In this document: piece by piece, positions 28,454-40,058 of the stretch
How the letters are laid out: the number at the start of each line of letters is the position of its first letter
Position numbering within the stretch: position 1 is the first letter of the stretch
Source of the DNA: Rubrivivax gelatinosus
GTDB lineage: Bacteria > Pseudomonadota > Gammaproteobacteria > Burkholderiales > Burkholderiaceae_C
Length of the DNA stretch: 64,000 bases
Direction of reading: 5' to 3'
Assembly: GCF_016583785.1 (NCBI RefSeq)
Contig: NZ_NRRU01000016.1
Span: 1-64,000 of the forward strand
The notes under the pieces: generated by a model
What the model was told of the DNA's origin: nothing
Database searches by the model: none
What the model saw: the letters and a program-made list of their open reading frames with translations, nothing else
Program-made: the position numbers and the translations under genes

Positions 28454-30322
28454 TCAGGCCGAGAGGCGGGCCTCGATGCGCGCCATCGTCGCCGGCAGTT
28501 CGGCCGGCAGGCCGGCGGCGAGCTGCTTGAACAGCTCGGCGTGCAGCTTGAGCTCCTGCTTCCAGGCTTCGGGGTCGACGCCGATGACGCTGTCGAACTG
28601 CGCCTTCGTGAACGCCAGGCCTTCCCAGCGCAGGTCTTCGTAGCGCGGGCTGAGGCCGAAGACGTTCTCGACCGGCTCGCCACCGTGGCCTTCGGCGCGC
28701 TTGAGCATCCACTCCAGCACACGCATGTTGTCGCCGTAGCCCGGCCAGACGAACTTGCCGTCGGCGCCCTTGCGGAACCAGTTGACGCAGTAGATGCGCG
28801 GCAGCTTGGCGCCCTGGGCCTGCAGCTTGGCGCCGGTGTCCAGCCAGTGCTGGAAGTACGCGGCCATGTTGTAGCCGCAGAACGGCAGCATCGCGAACGG
28901 GTCGCGGCGCACGACACCTTGCGCGCCGACGGCGGCAGCGGTCGTCTCCGAGCCCATGGTCGCGGCCATGTAGACGCCTTCGGTCCAGTTGCGCGCCTCG
29001 GTCACCAGCGGCACGGTCGTGGAGCGGCGGCCGCCGAAGACGAAGGCGTCGATCGGCACGCCGGCGGCGTTGTCGTAGTCCGGGTCGAGCACCGGGTTGT
29101 GGATCGACGACACCGTGAAGCGTGCGTTCGGGTGCGCGGCCTTGGCGCCGGTTTCCTTGGCGATCGCCGGCGTCCAGTCCTTGCCCTGCCAGTCGATCAG
29201 GTGCGCCGGCGGGGTGTCGGTCATGCCTTCCCACCAGACGTCGCCTTCGTCGGTCAGCGCGACGTTGGTGAAGATGGTGTCGCCCTTGATCGAATCCATG
29301 CAGTTCGGATTCGTCTTGTAGTTCGTGCCCGGGGCGACGCCGAAGTAGCCGGCCTCGGGGTTGATCGCGTACAGGCGGCCATCGGCACCCGGCTTGATCC
29401 AGGCGATGTCGTCGCCGATGGTCGTGACCTTCCAGCCGTCATAGCCGGCCGGCGGCACCAGCATCGCGAAGTTGGTCTTGCCGCAGGCGCTGGGGAAGGC
29501 GGCGGCGATGTGGAACTTGTGGCCTTCGGGGTTGGTGACGCCCAGCACCGTCATGTGCTCGGCCAGCCAGCCCTGTTCGCGGCCCATCGTCGAGGCGATG
29601 CGCAGCGCGAAACACTTCTTGCCCAGCAGCGCGTTGCCGCCGTAGCCCGAGCCGTAGCTCCAGATCTCGTGCGTGTCGGGGTAGTGCACGATGTACTTGG
29701 TCTTGTTGCAAGGCCAGGCGACGTCCTGCTGGCCCGGCTCCAGCGGCGCGCCGACCGTGTGCACGCAGGGCACGAACTCGCCGTCGGCGCCCAGCACGTC
29801 GTAGACGGCCTTGCCCATGCGCGTCATCAGGCGCATGTTGGTCGCGACGTAGGCGCTGTCGCTCAGCTCGACGCCGATGTGGGCGATGTGCGAACCCAGC
29901 GGGCCCATCGAGAACGGGATCACGTAGAGCGTGCGGCCCTTCATCGCGCCCTTGAACAGCGCCTTGTCGCCGGTCTGCAGCAGCGTGCGCATCTCGGCCG
30001 GGGCCATCCAGTTGTTCGTCGGGCCGGCGTCTTCCTTCTTCGCGCTGCAGATGAAGGTGCGGTCCTCGACGCGGGCGACGTCGCTCGGGTCGCTCTTGGC
30101 GAGGTAGCTGTTGGGGCGCAGCTCGGGGTTCAGGCGCTGCATCGTGCCCGCGGCGACGAGGCGAGCGCAGAGGGCGTCGTACTCGGCCTCGGAGCCGTCG
30201 CACCAGTGGATGTCGGCGGCTTCGGTCAGCGCGGCGATCTCGGCCACCCAGGCCACCAGGCGGCTGTGCTTGACGTACTCGGGCACGTTCAGCTGCAGCC
30301 CTTCCATCGCGGGACGGTTCAT
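28454..30322 (-). CDS. pckG: Phosphoenolpyruvate carboxykinase (GTP)
   Basis: 622 residues, the full length of GTP-type PEP carboxykinase, which makes PEP, CO2 and GDP from oxaloacetate and GTP at the entry to gluconeogenesis. The P-loop with the reactive Cys is [13 protein letters not shown], and the metal and PEP-site segments (such as [12 protein letters not shown]) are intact. The ATG at 30322 is preferred over a GTG two codons upstream because the GGAG ribosome site is correctly spaced (5 nt) only for the ATG. A strong terminator follows. The 218-nt gap to the divergent MOSC gene holds the leader but no site that could be named. Confidence 0.95.
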   Translation of the reverse strand: MNRPAMEGLQLNVPEYVKHSRLVAWVAEIAALTEAADIHWCDGSEAEYDALCARLVAAGTMQRLNPELRPNSYLAKSDPSDVARVEDRTFICSAKKEDAGPTNNWMAPAEMRTLLQTGDKALFKGAMKGRTLYVIPFSMGPLGSHIAHIGVELSDSAYVATNMRLMTRMGKAVYDVLGADGEFVPCVHTVGAPLEPGQQDVAWPCNKTKYIVHYPDTHEIWSYGSGYGGNALLGKKCFALRIASTMGREQGWLAEHMTVLGVTNPEGHKFHIAAAFPSACGKTNFAMLVPPAGYDGWKVTTIGDDIAWIKPGADGRLYAINPEAGYFGVAPGTNYKTNPNCMDSIKGDTIFTNVALTDEGDVWWEGMTDTPPAHLIDWQGKDWTPAIAKETGAKAAHPNARFTVSSIHNPVLDPDYDNAAGVPIDAFVFGGRRSTTVPLVTEARNWTEGVYMAATMGSETTAAAVGAQGVVRRDPFAMLPFCGYNMAAYFQHWLDTGAKLQAQGAKLPRIYCVNWFRKGADGKFVWPGYGDNMRVLEWMLKRAEGHGGEPVENVFGLSPRYEDLRWEGLAFTKAQFDSVIGVDPEAWKQELKLHAELFKQLAAGLPAELPATMARIEARLSA

Positions 30323-30540
30323 GGACACTCCAGTTTTCTTCAGACAGTCAAAAAAGGCGGAATCTGGTCAGCCTCCCCCGCCGGGAGAGGTTCACCGGAT
30401 ACCGCCAACGCCCGACTTCGCCGCGCGTACGAGAATTCGCGCGAACAATGTAATCGCCATGTACCCCACACGGCAGCAGAGGTCATGCAAATTCCGAATA
30501 GAACGATGCCGTGTTTCGACCTCTGCCGGACCCAAACGAC

Positions 30541-31107
30541 ATGAAGCTGCTCAGCGTCAACATCGCCCGGGCGCACGAGATCCTGATCGGCCAACGCCGC
30601 GTGCTGACCGCGATCGACAAGCGCCCCGTCGACGGGCCGATCGAGGTGCAGCCGCTGGGCCTGGCCGGCGACGAGCAGGCCGACCTCTCGGTGCACGGCG
30701 GGCTCAGCAAGGCGGTCTACGCCTATCCGAGCGAGCACTACGCGTTCTGGCGCACGGTGCGCGCCCAGGCCAAGGTCTCGGGCTGGGACGACTCGCTGCC
30801 ACCGGGCGCGATGGGCGAGAACCTGACGCTCGAAGGCGTGCTCGAGGACGGGCTCTACGTCGGTGACCGGCTCGTGTTCCCGGGCTGCGTGCTCGCCGTC
30901 AGCGAGCCGCGTTTCCCGTGTTTCAAGTTCAACGCGGTGATGGGCTTCCCGCAGGCGGCCAAGCTGATGGCGCAGTCGGGCTTCTGCGGCAGCTACCTCG
31001 CGGTGATCGAAGCCGGCACGCTCAGCGCCGGCCAGGACTTCGAGCTCGTGCCCGGCCCGCGCGAGGTGAACATCCGCGAGCTGTTCCGCGCGCGCGTCAG
31101 GGCCTGA
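30541..31107 (+). CDS. MOSC domain-containing protein
   Basis: 188 residues of the YiiM-like MOSC group. Conserved features are GLAGDEQADLSVHGG and AVYAYPSEHYAFW, and the sulfur-carrying Cys in EPRFPCFKFN. MOSC proteins handle molybdenum-cofactor-related sulfur transfer or reduce N-hydroxylated compounds; which applies is unknown. Its 3' end overlaps the convergent AbrB-type gene by 11 nt. Confidence 0.88.
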   Translation: MKLLSVNIARAHEILIGQRRVLTAIDKRPVDGPIEVQPLGLAGDEQADLSVHGGLSKAVYAYPSEHYAFWRTVRAQAKVSGWDDSLPPGAMGENLTLEGVLEDGLYVGDRLVFPGCVLAVSEPRFPCFKFNAVMGFPQAAKLMAQSGFCGSYLAVIEAGTLSAGQDFELVPGPREVNIRELFRARVRA

Positions 31108-32158
31108 GCCGCAGCTCGAGCGCGAACAGCGCCGGCATCAGCGTCAGCACGGCGATGTAGCGCACGACCTGGAAGGCCGTCACCACCGGCACGCCGAGCT
31201 GCAGCACCTGGGCCGTGATCGCCATCTCGGCGATGCCGCCGGGTGTCGTCGCCAGCACCGCCGTCGCTGCCGGCAGGCCCGCCGCCCGGCCCAGCAGCCA
31301 GCCGTAACCGGCTGAAACCACGAGCATCGCGAGCGTGCCCGCAGCCACCGCGGCCAGCCAGCGCGGCGCCGCCTGCGCGAACGCGGGCGTGAAGCGTGTG
31401 CCCAGCGCGACGCCGAGCGCCATCTGGCCGAAGGCGCTGGCTCCCGGCGGCAGCGCCGACAGCTCCAGCCCTGCCGCGCAGGGCAGCAGGGTCGCCAGCA
31501 GCGGCCCCAGCACCCAGGGGTTGGGCGCTTTCAGGCGCTGCAGCAGCACGACGCCCGCCGCGGCGCCGACGGCCAGCGCCGCCAGCCCCGGCAGCCGCAC
31601 GGCCGTCGCGGCCGTTGCCGAGGCCTCGTCCCCGTGCACGCCGAAAGCCTGCAGCGTCAGCGGCACCAGCGTGACGACGAGCAGCACACGCAGCGAATGC
31701 GCCGCGGCGACGCGGTCGACCCGGCCGCCGGCACGTTCGGCGAGCAAGGCCATCTCCGAGGCGCCGCCGATCGCGGCGGCGTAGAAGCAGGTCGCGCGGT
31801 CACCGCCGTGCAGGCGGTGCAGCATGCGGTAGAACAGATAACCCAGCAGCAGCGCCCAGAGCACGCCGAGCACGATGGCCGGCGCGATGCGCAGGATCAG
31901 CGCCGCCACGTCCGGCGAGAAGTGCAGCCCGAGCCCGACACCGATCAGCGCCAGGCCCAGGTTGCGCAGCCGCACCGAGGCCATCACCGGCACGCCGGCG
32001 ACGCCGAGCGCAGCCGTCGCCAGCAGCGGCCCCAGCATCCAGGGCAGCGGCAGATGGACGGCCCGGCAGCCCAGCGCCGCCAGGCCGGCCAGCACGAGCG
32101 TGGCGCCGATGCGCAGCGCCCGTGCCGTCGAACCGGCGCCTTCAGGCGCCGGCGGCAT
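31097..32158 (-). CDS. AbrB family membrane transporter
   Basis: 353 residues, mostly hydrophobic, with about ten membrane segments arranged as two similar halves (LPLPWMLGPLLATAALG in the first, APNPWVLGPLLATLLPC in the second). This internal duplication is typical of the AbrB/DUF family, formerly called ammonia monooxygenase-like; despite that name it is not an enzyme of ammonia oxidation. The function is poorly known. Its start overlaps the end of the Old Yellow Enzyme gene by 17 nt. Confidence 0.85.
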   Translation of the reverse strand: MPPAPEGAGSTARALRIGATLVLAGLAALGCRAVHLPLPWMLGPLLATAALGVAGVPVMASVRLRNLGLALIGVGLGLHFSPDVAALILRIAPAIVLGVLWALLLGYLFYRMLHRLHGGDRATCFYAAAIGGASEMALLAERAGGRVDRVAAAHSLRVLLVVTLVPLTLQAFGVHGDEASATAATAVRLPGLAALAVGAAAGVVLLQRLKAPNPWVLGPLLATLLPCAAGLELSALPPGASAFGQMALGVALGTRFTPAFAQAAPRWLAAVAAGTLAMLVVSAGYGWLLGRAAGLPAATAVLATTPGGIAEMAITAQVLQLGVPVVTAFQVVRYIAVLTLMPALFALELRLRP

Positions 32159-33242
32159 CCAGCGTCGGGTAGTCCGTGTAACCCTCGGCGCCGCCGCCGT
32201 AGAGCTTGGGCACGTTCAGCGGGTTCAGCGCCGCACCGCGGCGCAGGCGCAGGCCGAGGTCGGGGTTGGCGATGAAGGGCCGGCCGAAGGCCACCGCGTC
32301 GACGGCGCCCGACGAGACGGCCTCGAGCGCCAGCTCCCGCGTGTAGCCGTTGTTGGCGATCCACGGGCCGGCGAAGTGCCGGCGCAGCGCCGCGTAGTCG
32401 AAGGGCGCGACGTCGCGCGCGCCGCCGGTCTGGCCTTCGATGACGTGCACGAAGGCCAGGCCGAGCCCGGCCACGCGGTCCAGCGCCAGCGTGTACAGCG
32501 CCTGGGCGTCGCTGTCCTGGGCGGCGTCGTTGACCGGCGTCACCGGCGAGATGCGCACGCCGGTGCGGCCGCCGCCGATCGCGCCGGCCACCGCCGTCAG
32601 CACCTCGACGAACAGGCGCACACGGTTCTCGGGCGAGCCGCCGTAGGCATCGGTGCGGTCGTTGATGCTGTCGCGCAGGAACTGCTCGATCAGGTAGCCG
32701 TTGGCGGCATGGACCTCGACGCCGTCGAAACCGGCTTCGATCGCGCTGCGCGCGGCGTGCACGTAGGCGGCGACGACGCCGGGGATCTCGTCGCTGCCCA
32801 GCGCGCGCGGCGTCGAGCAGTCGACGAAGCCCTCGGCGGTGAAGGTCTTGGCCTTGGCCGCACGCGCGGTCGAGGACACCGGCGCCACGCCGCCCGGCTG
32901 CAGCGAGACGTGCGAGATGCGGCCGACGTGCCAGAGCTGGATCACGGCGCGGCCGCCTTCGGCATGGATCGCGTCGGTGACGCGGCGCCAGGCCGCAACC
33001 TGCTCGGGCGAATAGATCCCCGGCGTGTCGAGGTAGCCCTGGCCCTCGGGGCAGATCTGCGCCGCCTCGGTGACGATCAGGCCGGCGCCGGTGGCCGGGT
33101 TGGCGCGCTGGCGGTAGTACTCGACCATCAACTCGTTGGGAACCTGGCCGGCGCCGGCGCGGTTGCGCGTCAGCGGGGCCATGACGATGCGGGTGGCGGC
33201 GGCGATGTCGCCGTACTGGATGGGGTCGAACAGGGTGCTCAT
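32142..33242 (-). CDS. Alkene reductase of the Old Yellow Enzyme family (NemA-like)
   Basis: 366 residues, an FMN-dependent ene-reductase barrel. The flavin and substrate residues are visible as PLTRNRAG (N-terminal), QLWHVGR, the His/Asn pair in VEVHAANGYLIEQF, and the C-terminal FGRPFIANPD. It reduces activated double bonds or nitro compounds with NADPH. The ATG begins right before the conserved LFDP segment. Confidence 0.92.
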   Translation of the reverse strand: MSTLFDPIQYGDIAAATRIVMAPLTRNRAGAGQVPNELMVEYYRQRANPATGAGLIVTEAAQICPEGQGYLDTPGIYSPEQVAAWRRVTDAIHAEGGRAVIQLWHVGRISHVSLQPGGVAPVSSTARAAKAKTFTAEGFVDCSTPRALGSDEIPGVVAAYVHAARSAIEAGFDGVEVHAANGYLIEQFLRDSINDRTDAYGGSPENRVRLFVEVLTAVAGAIGGGRTGVRISPVTPVNDAAQDSDAQALYTLALDRVAGLGLAFVHVIEGQTGGARDVAPFDYAALRRHFAGPWIANNGYTRELALEAVSSGAVDAVAFGRPFIANPDLGLRLRRGAALNPLNVPKLYGGGAEGYTDYPTLDAAGA

Positions 33243-33303
33243 GCGGACTAGATTACTGCAGCGCAGCATCCGCTGCAGGCCGGCCGTGGCACAGTCCCGC
33301 CCC

Positions 33304-34158
33304 ATGCTCGCCTATCGACACGCATTTCACGCCGGCAACCATGCCGACGTCCTCAAGCACCTCGTCTTCGTCGCGGTGCTGCGCCACATGGCGCAAAAAG
33401 AAAAAGGCTTTCGCGTCGTCGACACCCATGCCGGCGCTGGCGGCTACTCGCTGGAGAGCCGCTACGCGCGCCAGAAGGCCGAATACGCCGCCGGCATCGA
33501 ACGCCTGTACGACGCGCCCGACCTGCCGCCGGCACTGGCGGACTACGTCGCCCAGGTGCGCGCCTTCAACGGCGGCAACGCACTCAAGCAGTACCCCGGC
33601 TCGCCGGCGATCGCACGCCAGCTGCTGCGGCCGCAGGACCAGCTGCGCCTGTTCGAGCTGCACCCGACCGACCACCGCATCCTGGCCTCGTTCGTAGAGG
33701 ACGTGCCGGGCGCGCAGGTGGCGATGAGCGACGGTTTCGCGGCGCTGAAGTCGACGCTGCCGCCGCCCACGCGCCGCGGCGTCGTGCTGATCGACCCGCC
33801 TTACGAGATCAAGACCGACTACACGCGCACGCTGGGCGCGTTGCGCGAGGCGCTGGAGCGTTTCGCCGACGCCGTCGTCGTGATCTGGCTGCCGCAGCTG
33901 CAGCTGCTCGAGTCGCGCCAGCTGCCGCAGCGCCTGAAGGCCAGCGCCGACGCGCACGCGAAAAAAGGCTGGCTGCACGCGCGGCTGACGGTGGCGAACG
34001 CCGACACGCGCGGCTTCGGCATGCTGGGCTCCAGCGTCTTCGTGGCTAACCCGCCGCACACGCTGCACGAGGCGCTCGCGCCCTGCCTGCCGCTGCTGGC
34101 ACGCACGCTCGGCGAAGGCCACGGCCAGCACGCGCTCGAACGATCGACCCACGCTTGA
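33304..34158 (+). CDS. rlmJ: 23S rRNA (adenine(2030)-N6)-methyltransferase
   Basis: 284 residues, the usual length of RlmJ. It starts MLAYRHAFHAGNHADVLKH, a hallmark of the family. The SAM-binding segment is VVDTHAGAGGYSL and the catalytic N6-methylase motif is DPPYE. It methylates A2030 of 23S rRNA. Its ATG is 61 nt from the divergent alkene reductase start. Confidence 0.93.
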   Translation: MLAYRHAFHAGNHADVLKHLVFVAVLRHMAQKEKGFRVVDTHAGAGGYSLESRYARQKAEYAAGIERLYDAPDLPPALADYVAQVRAFNGGNALKQYPGSPAIARQLLRPQDQLRLFELHPTDHRILASFVEDVPGAQVAMSDGFAALKSTLPPPTRRGVVLIDPPYEIKTDYTRTLGALREALERFADAVVVIWLPQLQLLESRQLPQRLKASADAHAKKGWLHARLTVANADTRGFGMLGSSVFVANPPHTLHEALAPCLPLLARTLGEGHGQHALERSTHA

Positions 34159-34166
34159 TACCCACG

Positions 34167-35606
34167 ATGAGAACGACACGGAGGAGGCGCCTGGGCGCCG
34201 CCGCCGGCGCGCTGGCGCTGGCGGCTTCGATGGCACAGGCGCAGAGCGCGCCGACGACGCAGACGACACCGGCGGCGCTGGTCGCCGGATTCGAGCGCAC
34301 CGAGCTGCCCGGCGGCGAACACATGGGGCTGGCGCAGATCGCCTACCTCGTCGAGTTCGCGCCCGGCTGGCGTGCCGGGCCGGCGCTGTACGGCTCCGCC
34401 ACCGGCCAGCGCGGCGGCCTGTTCACCTGGGGCGCCGAGGCACAGAAGCTCTGGCGCTTCGGCGAGCGCTGGCAGGCCGTCGGCGGCCTGTACGTCGGCG
34501 GTGGCGGCGGCGGCAACGCGCCGGTCGGCGGCGGGCTGATGCTGCGCCCGCACGCCGACCTGCTCTACGGCTTCGATGGCTGGGCGCTGGGGGTCTCGGC
34601 TTCGCAGGTGCGGTTCCCGAACGGCGACATCCGCAGCTCGCAGCTCGGCGTGGTGCTGAGCGTCGACGACCGCTTCGAACACGGCACGCCGGGCAGCGCC
34701 TGGCGCGGTGCCGGCGAGTCCTGGCTGCGTGTGGACCGCCTCGTGCTCGGCGGCGGCCGCTACGCCGAACCGGCGCCGGGCGCCGATTCGCTGGGCGTGA
34801 TCAGCCTGCGCGCCGAACACGACCTCGGGCCGGTCTGGATCGCCAGCGCCGAAGCCGGCGCCGCGGTGCAGGGCGACGGCGACGGTTATGCCGAGTTCGG
34901 CGCCGGCCTGGCGGCGCTGTGGCCGACGCCGCTGCCGGGCCTGCGCCTGGGCGGCCGCGCGATGCTGGGCCTGGGCGGCGGCGGCGCCGTGCCCACCGGC
35001 GGCGGCATCATCGGCAAGGCGGCGCTGCTGGCGCGCTGGCAGTTCGCCGGCCCCTGGCTGGTCGAACTCGAAGGCGGGCGCGTGCACGCCTTCAGCGGCG
35101 GCGACCTGGACAGCAACTACGCGATGCTGTCGCTGGGCCGCAGCTTCGGCGCGCCGGGCGCCGGCACGCCGGCAGTCGAGACCGAGTTCGCGCTCGCGGC
35201 GCAGAGCTACGACGCCCAGCGCCGCGACGGCAGCCGCCGCCGGCTCGAGACCGTCGGCCTGAAGATCAGCCGAGCACTCGACGAGCGCTGGTACCTCGCC
35301 GGTCAGGCCTTCGGTGCGGTGACCGGCGGCGCCGGCGCGTATTCGGTCGGCCTGGTCGGCCTGGGCGCACGCTGGCCGGTGGCCACGGGCTGGAGAGTCG
35401 GCGCCGAGGCGCTGGCCGGCGCGGCCGGCGGCGGCGGCGTCGACAGCAAGGGCGGCGCCATCGTCCAGCCCAAGCTCTGGGTCGGCACCGACGTCGGCCG
35501 CCACGGCCGGCTGCAGCTGGGCGCGGGCTACATCCGCTCGCTGCGCGGCGAGCTGTCGGCGCCGCTGGTCGAGCTGAGCTGGGGCGTCGCGCTCGGGCGG
35601 CCCTGA
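34167..35606 (+). CDS. Exported glycine-rich barrel-like protein with three internal repeats
   Basis: 479 residues, not recognised. A signal peptide (RRRLGAAAGALALAASMAQA) ends near residue 27. The mature part is rich in short amphipathic beta strands with alternating aromatic and small residues, suggesting an outer-membrane or periplasmic beta structure. Three similar units occur at about residues 102-165, 258-325 and 408-475; each has a G-rich turn (GGGGGGNAPVGGG, GLGGGGAVPTGGG, AAGGGGVDSKGG) followed by paired strands. It starts 8 nt after rlmJ and may be co-transcribed. The TTG four codons earlier is a less likely start. Confidence 0.7.
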   Translation: MRTTRRRRLGAAAGALALAASMAQAQSAPTTQTTPAALVAGFERTELPGGEHMGLAQIAYLVEFAPGWRAGPALYGSATGQRGGLFTWGAEAQKLWRFGERWQAVGGLYVGGGGGGNAPVGGGLMLRPHADLLYGFDGWALGVSASQVRFPNGDIRSSQLGVVLSVDDRFEHGTPGSAWRGAGESWLRVDRLVLGGGRYAEPAPGADSLGVISLRAEHDLGPVWIASAEAGAAVQGDGDGYAEFGAGLAALWPTPLPGLRLGGRAMLGLGGGGAVPTGGGIIGKAALLARWQFAGPWLVELEGGRVHAFSGGDLDSNYAMLSLGRSFGAPGAGTPAVETEFALAAQSYDAQRRDGSRRRLETVGLKISRALDERWYLAGQAFGAVTGGAGAYSVGLVGLGARWPVATGWRVGAEALAGAAGGGGVDSKGGAIVQPKLWVGTDVGRHGRLQLGAGYIRSLRGELSAPLVELSWGVALGRP

Positions 35607-35653
35607 GCCACTCGGTCGCCGGCTGACAGGGCGCGGCCGGGCCCTCACCCCAA

Positions 35654-35677
35654 CCCTCTCCCGCGAGCGGGAGAGGG
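35654..35677. repeat. Palindromic repeat between convergent genes
   Basis: CCCTCTCCCGC and GCGGGAGAGGG are separated by only 2 nt. A CCCTCACCCCAACCCTCTCCCGC context of this kind recurs between genes in many proteobacterial genomes. It lies between the convergent barrel-like gene and tgt and may act as a bidirectional terminator or mRNA end stabiliser. Confidence 0.6.
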
Positions 35678-35689
35678 GGCCGGATGGCT

Positions 35690-37866
<2,177 letters not shown>

Positions 37867-37940
37867 CGTGCAGGCTGTACCGGCCTGGAGTCGCGACGGT
37901 CTCGATTGTTCCATGCCCTCGGCGGCGACAATCGCGCGCC

Positions 37941-39980
37941 ATGTCGGAAACCGCACGCCAGAGCACCAAATCGGCCCCGCAGCGGGCGCTGGAACGCCTG
38001 GGCCTGCTGCGCGACATCGACCTCGCGCTGCACCTGCCGATGCGCTACGAGGACGAGACCCGGGTCGAGCCGATCGCCGCGCTGCACGACGGCGACAGCG
38101 CCCAGGTCGAGGGCGTGGTGCGCGACAGCCACGTCGAGCAGCGGTCCCGCCGCCAGCTCGTCGTGCGCCTGGCCGACACCAGCGGCGAGCTGACGCTGCG
38201 TTTCCTGCACTTCTACCCGTCGACGCAGAAGCAGCTGGCGCCCGGTGCGCGCATCCGCGCACGCGGCGAGCTGCGCGTCGGTTTCCTCGGCCGCGAGATG
38301 GTGCACCCGACCGTCAGGCGTGTGGACGAGAACACGCCGCTGGCTGCGTCGCTGACGCCGGTCTACCCGGCCAGCGCCCAGCTGCCGCAGGCCTATCTGC
38401 GCAAGGCCGTGGCCGCGGGCCTGTCGCGGGCGCCGCTGGACGAGCTGCTGCCGCCGGGCACGCTGCCGCCGGGCCTGCCGCCGCTGCGCGAGGCGCTGCA
38501 GCTGCTGCACCACCCGCCGCCGGGCATCGCGATGGGCGCGCTGGAAGACCACAGCCACCCCGCCTGGCAGCGGCTGAAGTTCGACGAGCTGCTGGCGCAG
38601 CAGCTGTCGCAGCTGCAGGCGCGCATCGAACGCGCGCGGCTGGCGGCGCCGGCCTTGCGCGACACCGAGCTGCCGGCGCGGCTGCGCACGGTGCTGCCGT
38701 TCACACTGACCGCGGCGCAGGAACGTGTCGTCGCCGAGATCGACGCCGACCTGGCGCTGGCGCAACCGATGCACCGGCTGCTGCAGGGCGACGTCGGCTC
38801 TGGCAAGACGGTGGTCGCGGCGCTGGCGGCGGCCACCGCGATCGGCTCGGGCTGGCAGTGCGCGCTGATGGCGCCGACCGAGATCCTGGCCGAGCAGCAT
38901 TTCAAGAAGCTCGTCGACTGGCTGCTGCCGCTGGGGCTGCAGGTCGCCTGGCTGACCGGCAGCCGCAAGGGCAAACAACGCAAGGCGATGCTGGAGCTGA
39001 TCGCCTCGGGCGAGGCGGCGCTGGTCGTCGGCACGCACGCGGTGATCCAGGAGGACGTGGTCTTCGCGCGCCTGGGGCTGGCGGTGGTCGACGAGCAGCA
39101 CCGCTTCGGCGTCGCCCAGCGCCTGGCGCTGCGGCGCAAGCTGGAGCTGCAGGCGCTGGAGCCGCACCTGTTGATGATGAGCGCCACGCCGATCCCGCGC
39201 ACGCTGGCGATGACCTACTTCGCCGACCTGGCCGTCAGCACCATCGACGAGCTGCCGCCGGGGCGCACGCCGGTCGTGACCAAGGTCTTCGCCGACGACA
39301 AGCGCGAGCAGGTGGTCGAGAAGATCCGCGACGAGGTGGCACGCGGGCGCCAGGTCTACTGGGTCTGCCCGCTGGTCGAAGAAAGCGAGCACATCGACCT
39401 GCAGAACGCGACCGCGACACACGCGCTGCTGAGCGAAGCGCTGCCGGGCGTAGCCGTCGGCCTGCTGCACGGGCGGCTGCCGGCGGCCGAGAAGGCGGCG
39501 GTGATGGCCGAGTTCTCCGCCGGGCGGCTGCAGCTGCTGGTGGCCACCACCGTCATCGAGGTCGGTGTCGACGTCCCCAACGCCAGCCTGATGGTGATCG
39601 AACACGCCGAACGTTTCGGCCTCGCGCAGCTGCACCAGCTGCGCGGGCGTGTCGGCCGCGGCGCGGTGGCCAGCGTCTGCGTGCTGCTCTACACCGCGCC
39701 GCTGTCGGCCACCGGCAAGGCGCGGCTGCGCGCGATGGCCGAGACCACCGACGGCTTCGAGATCGCACGCCGCGACCTCGACATCCGCGGCCCGGGCGAG
39801 TTCATGGGTTCGCGCCAGAGCGGCGACGCGCTGCTGCGTTTCGCCGACCTGGCCGAGGACGACGCGCTGCTGGAGCGAGCGCGCGAACTGGCGCCCAGGC
39901 TGCTGCGCGAGCATCCGGCGGCGGCACGCGCGCACGTGCAGCGCTGGCTGGGCGGCAAGGCGGAGTTCCTGAAAGCCTGA
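37941..39980 (+). CDS. recG: ATP-dependent DNA helicase RecG
   Basis: 679 residues. An N-terminal wedge/OB domain (about 1-230) is followed by two helicase domains. Walker A is [11 protein letters not shown], the box II sequence is VVDEQHRFG (DEQH, as usual in RecG), motif III is [13 protein letters not shown], and the C-terminal helicase block is QLRGRVGRG. It remodels stalled forks and branched recombination intermediates. Confidence 0.96.
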   Translation: MSETARQSTKSAPQRALERLGLLRDIDLALHLPMRYEDETRVEPIAALHDGDSAQVEGVVRDSHVEQRSRRQLVVRLADTSGELTLRFLHFYPSTQKQLAPGARIRARGELRVGFLGREMVHPTVRRVDENTPLAASLTPVYPASAQLPQAYLRKAVAAGLSRAPLDELLPPGTLPPGLPPLREALQLLHHPPPGIAMGALEDHSHPAWQRLKFDELLAQQLSQLQARIERARLAAPALRDTELPARLRTVLPFTLTAAQERVVAEIDADLALAQPMHRLLQGDVGSGKTVVAALAAATAIGSGWQCALMAPTEILAEQHFKKLVDWLLPLGLQVAWLTGSRKGKQRKAMLELIASGEAALVVGTHAVIQEDVVFARLGLAVVDEQHRFGVAQRLALRRKLELQALEPHLLMMSATPIPRTLAMTYFADLAVSTIDELPPGRTPVVTKVFADDKREQVVEKIRDEVARGRQVYWVCPLVEESEHIDLQNATATHALLSEALPGVAVGLLHGRLPAAEKAAVMAEFSAGRLQLLVATTVIEVGVDVPNASLMVIEHAERFGLAQLHQLRGRVGRGAVASVCVLLYTAPLSATGKARLRAMAETTDGFEIARRDLDIRGPGEFMGSRQSGDALLRFADLAEDDALLERARELAPRLLREHPAAARAHVQRWLGGKAEFLKA

Positions 39981-40058
39981 GCGCCCCGCATCCCCGGGAC
40001 GACGCCGGTCGCCGAGCCTCTTATCCTGGCGGGACAAGAACGCTCCAGGGAGGAAGCG

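Noticed and set aside
30323-30328. GTG at 30328 as the pckG start
   Set aside because: The ribosome site would touch the GTG; spacing is right only for the ATG at 30322.
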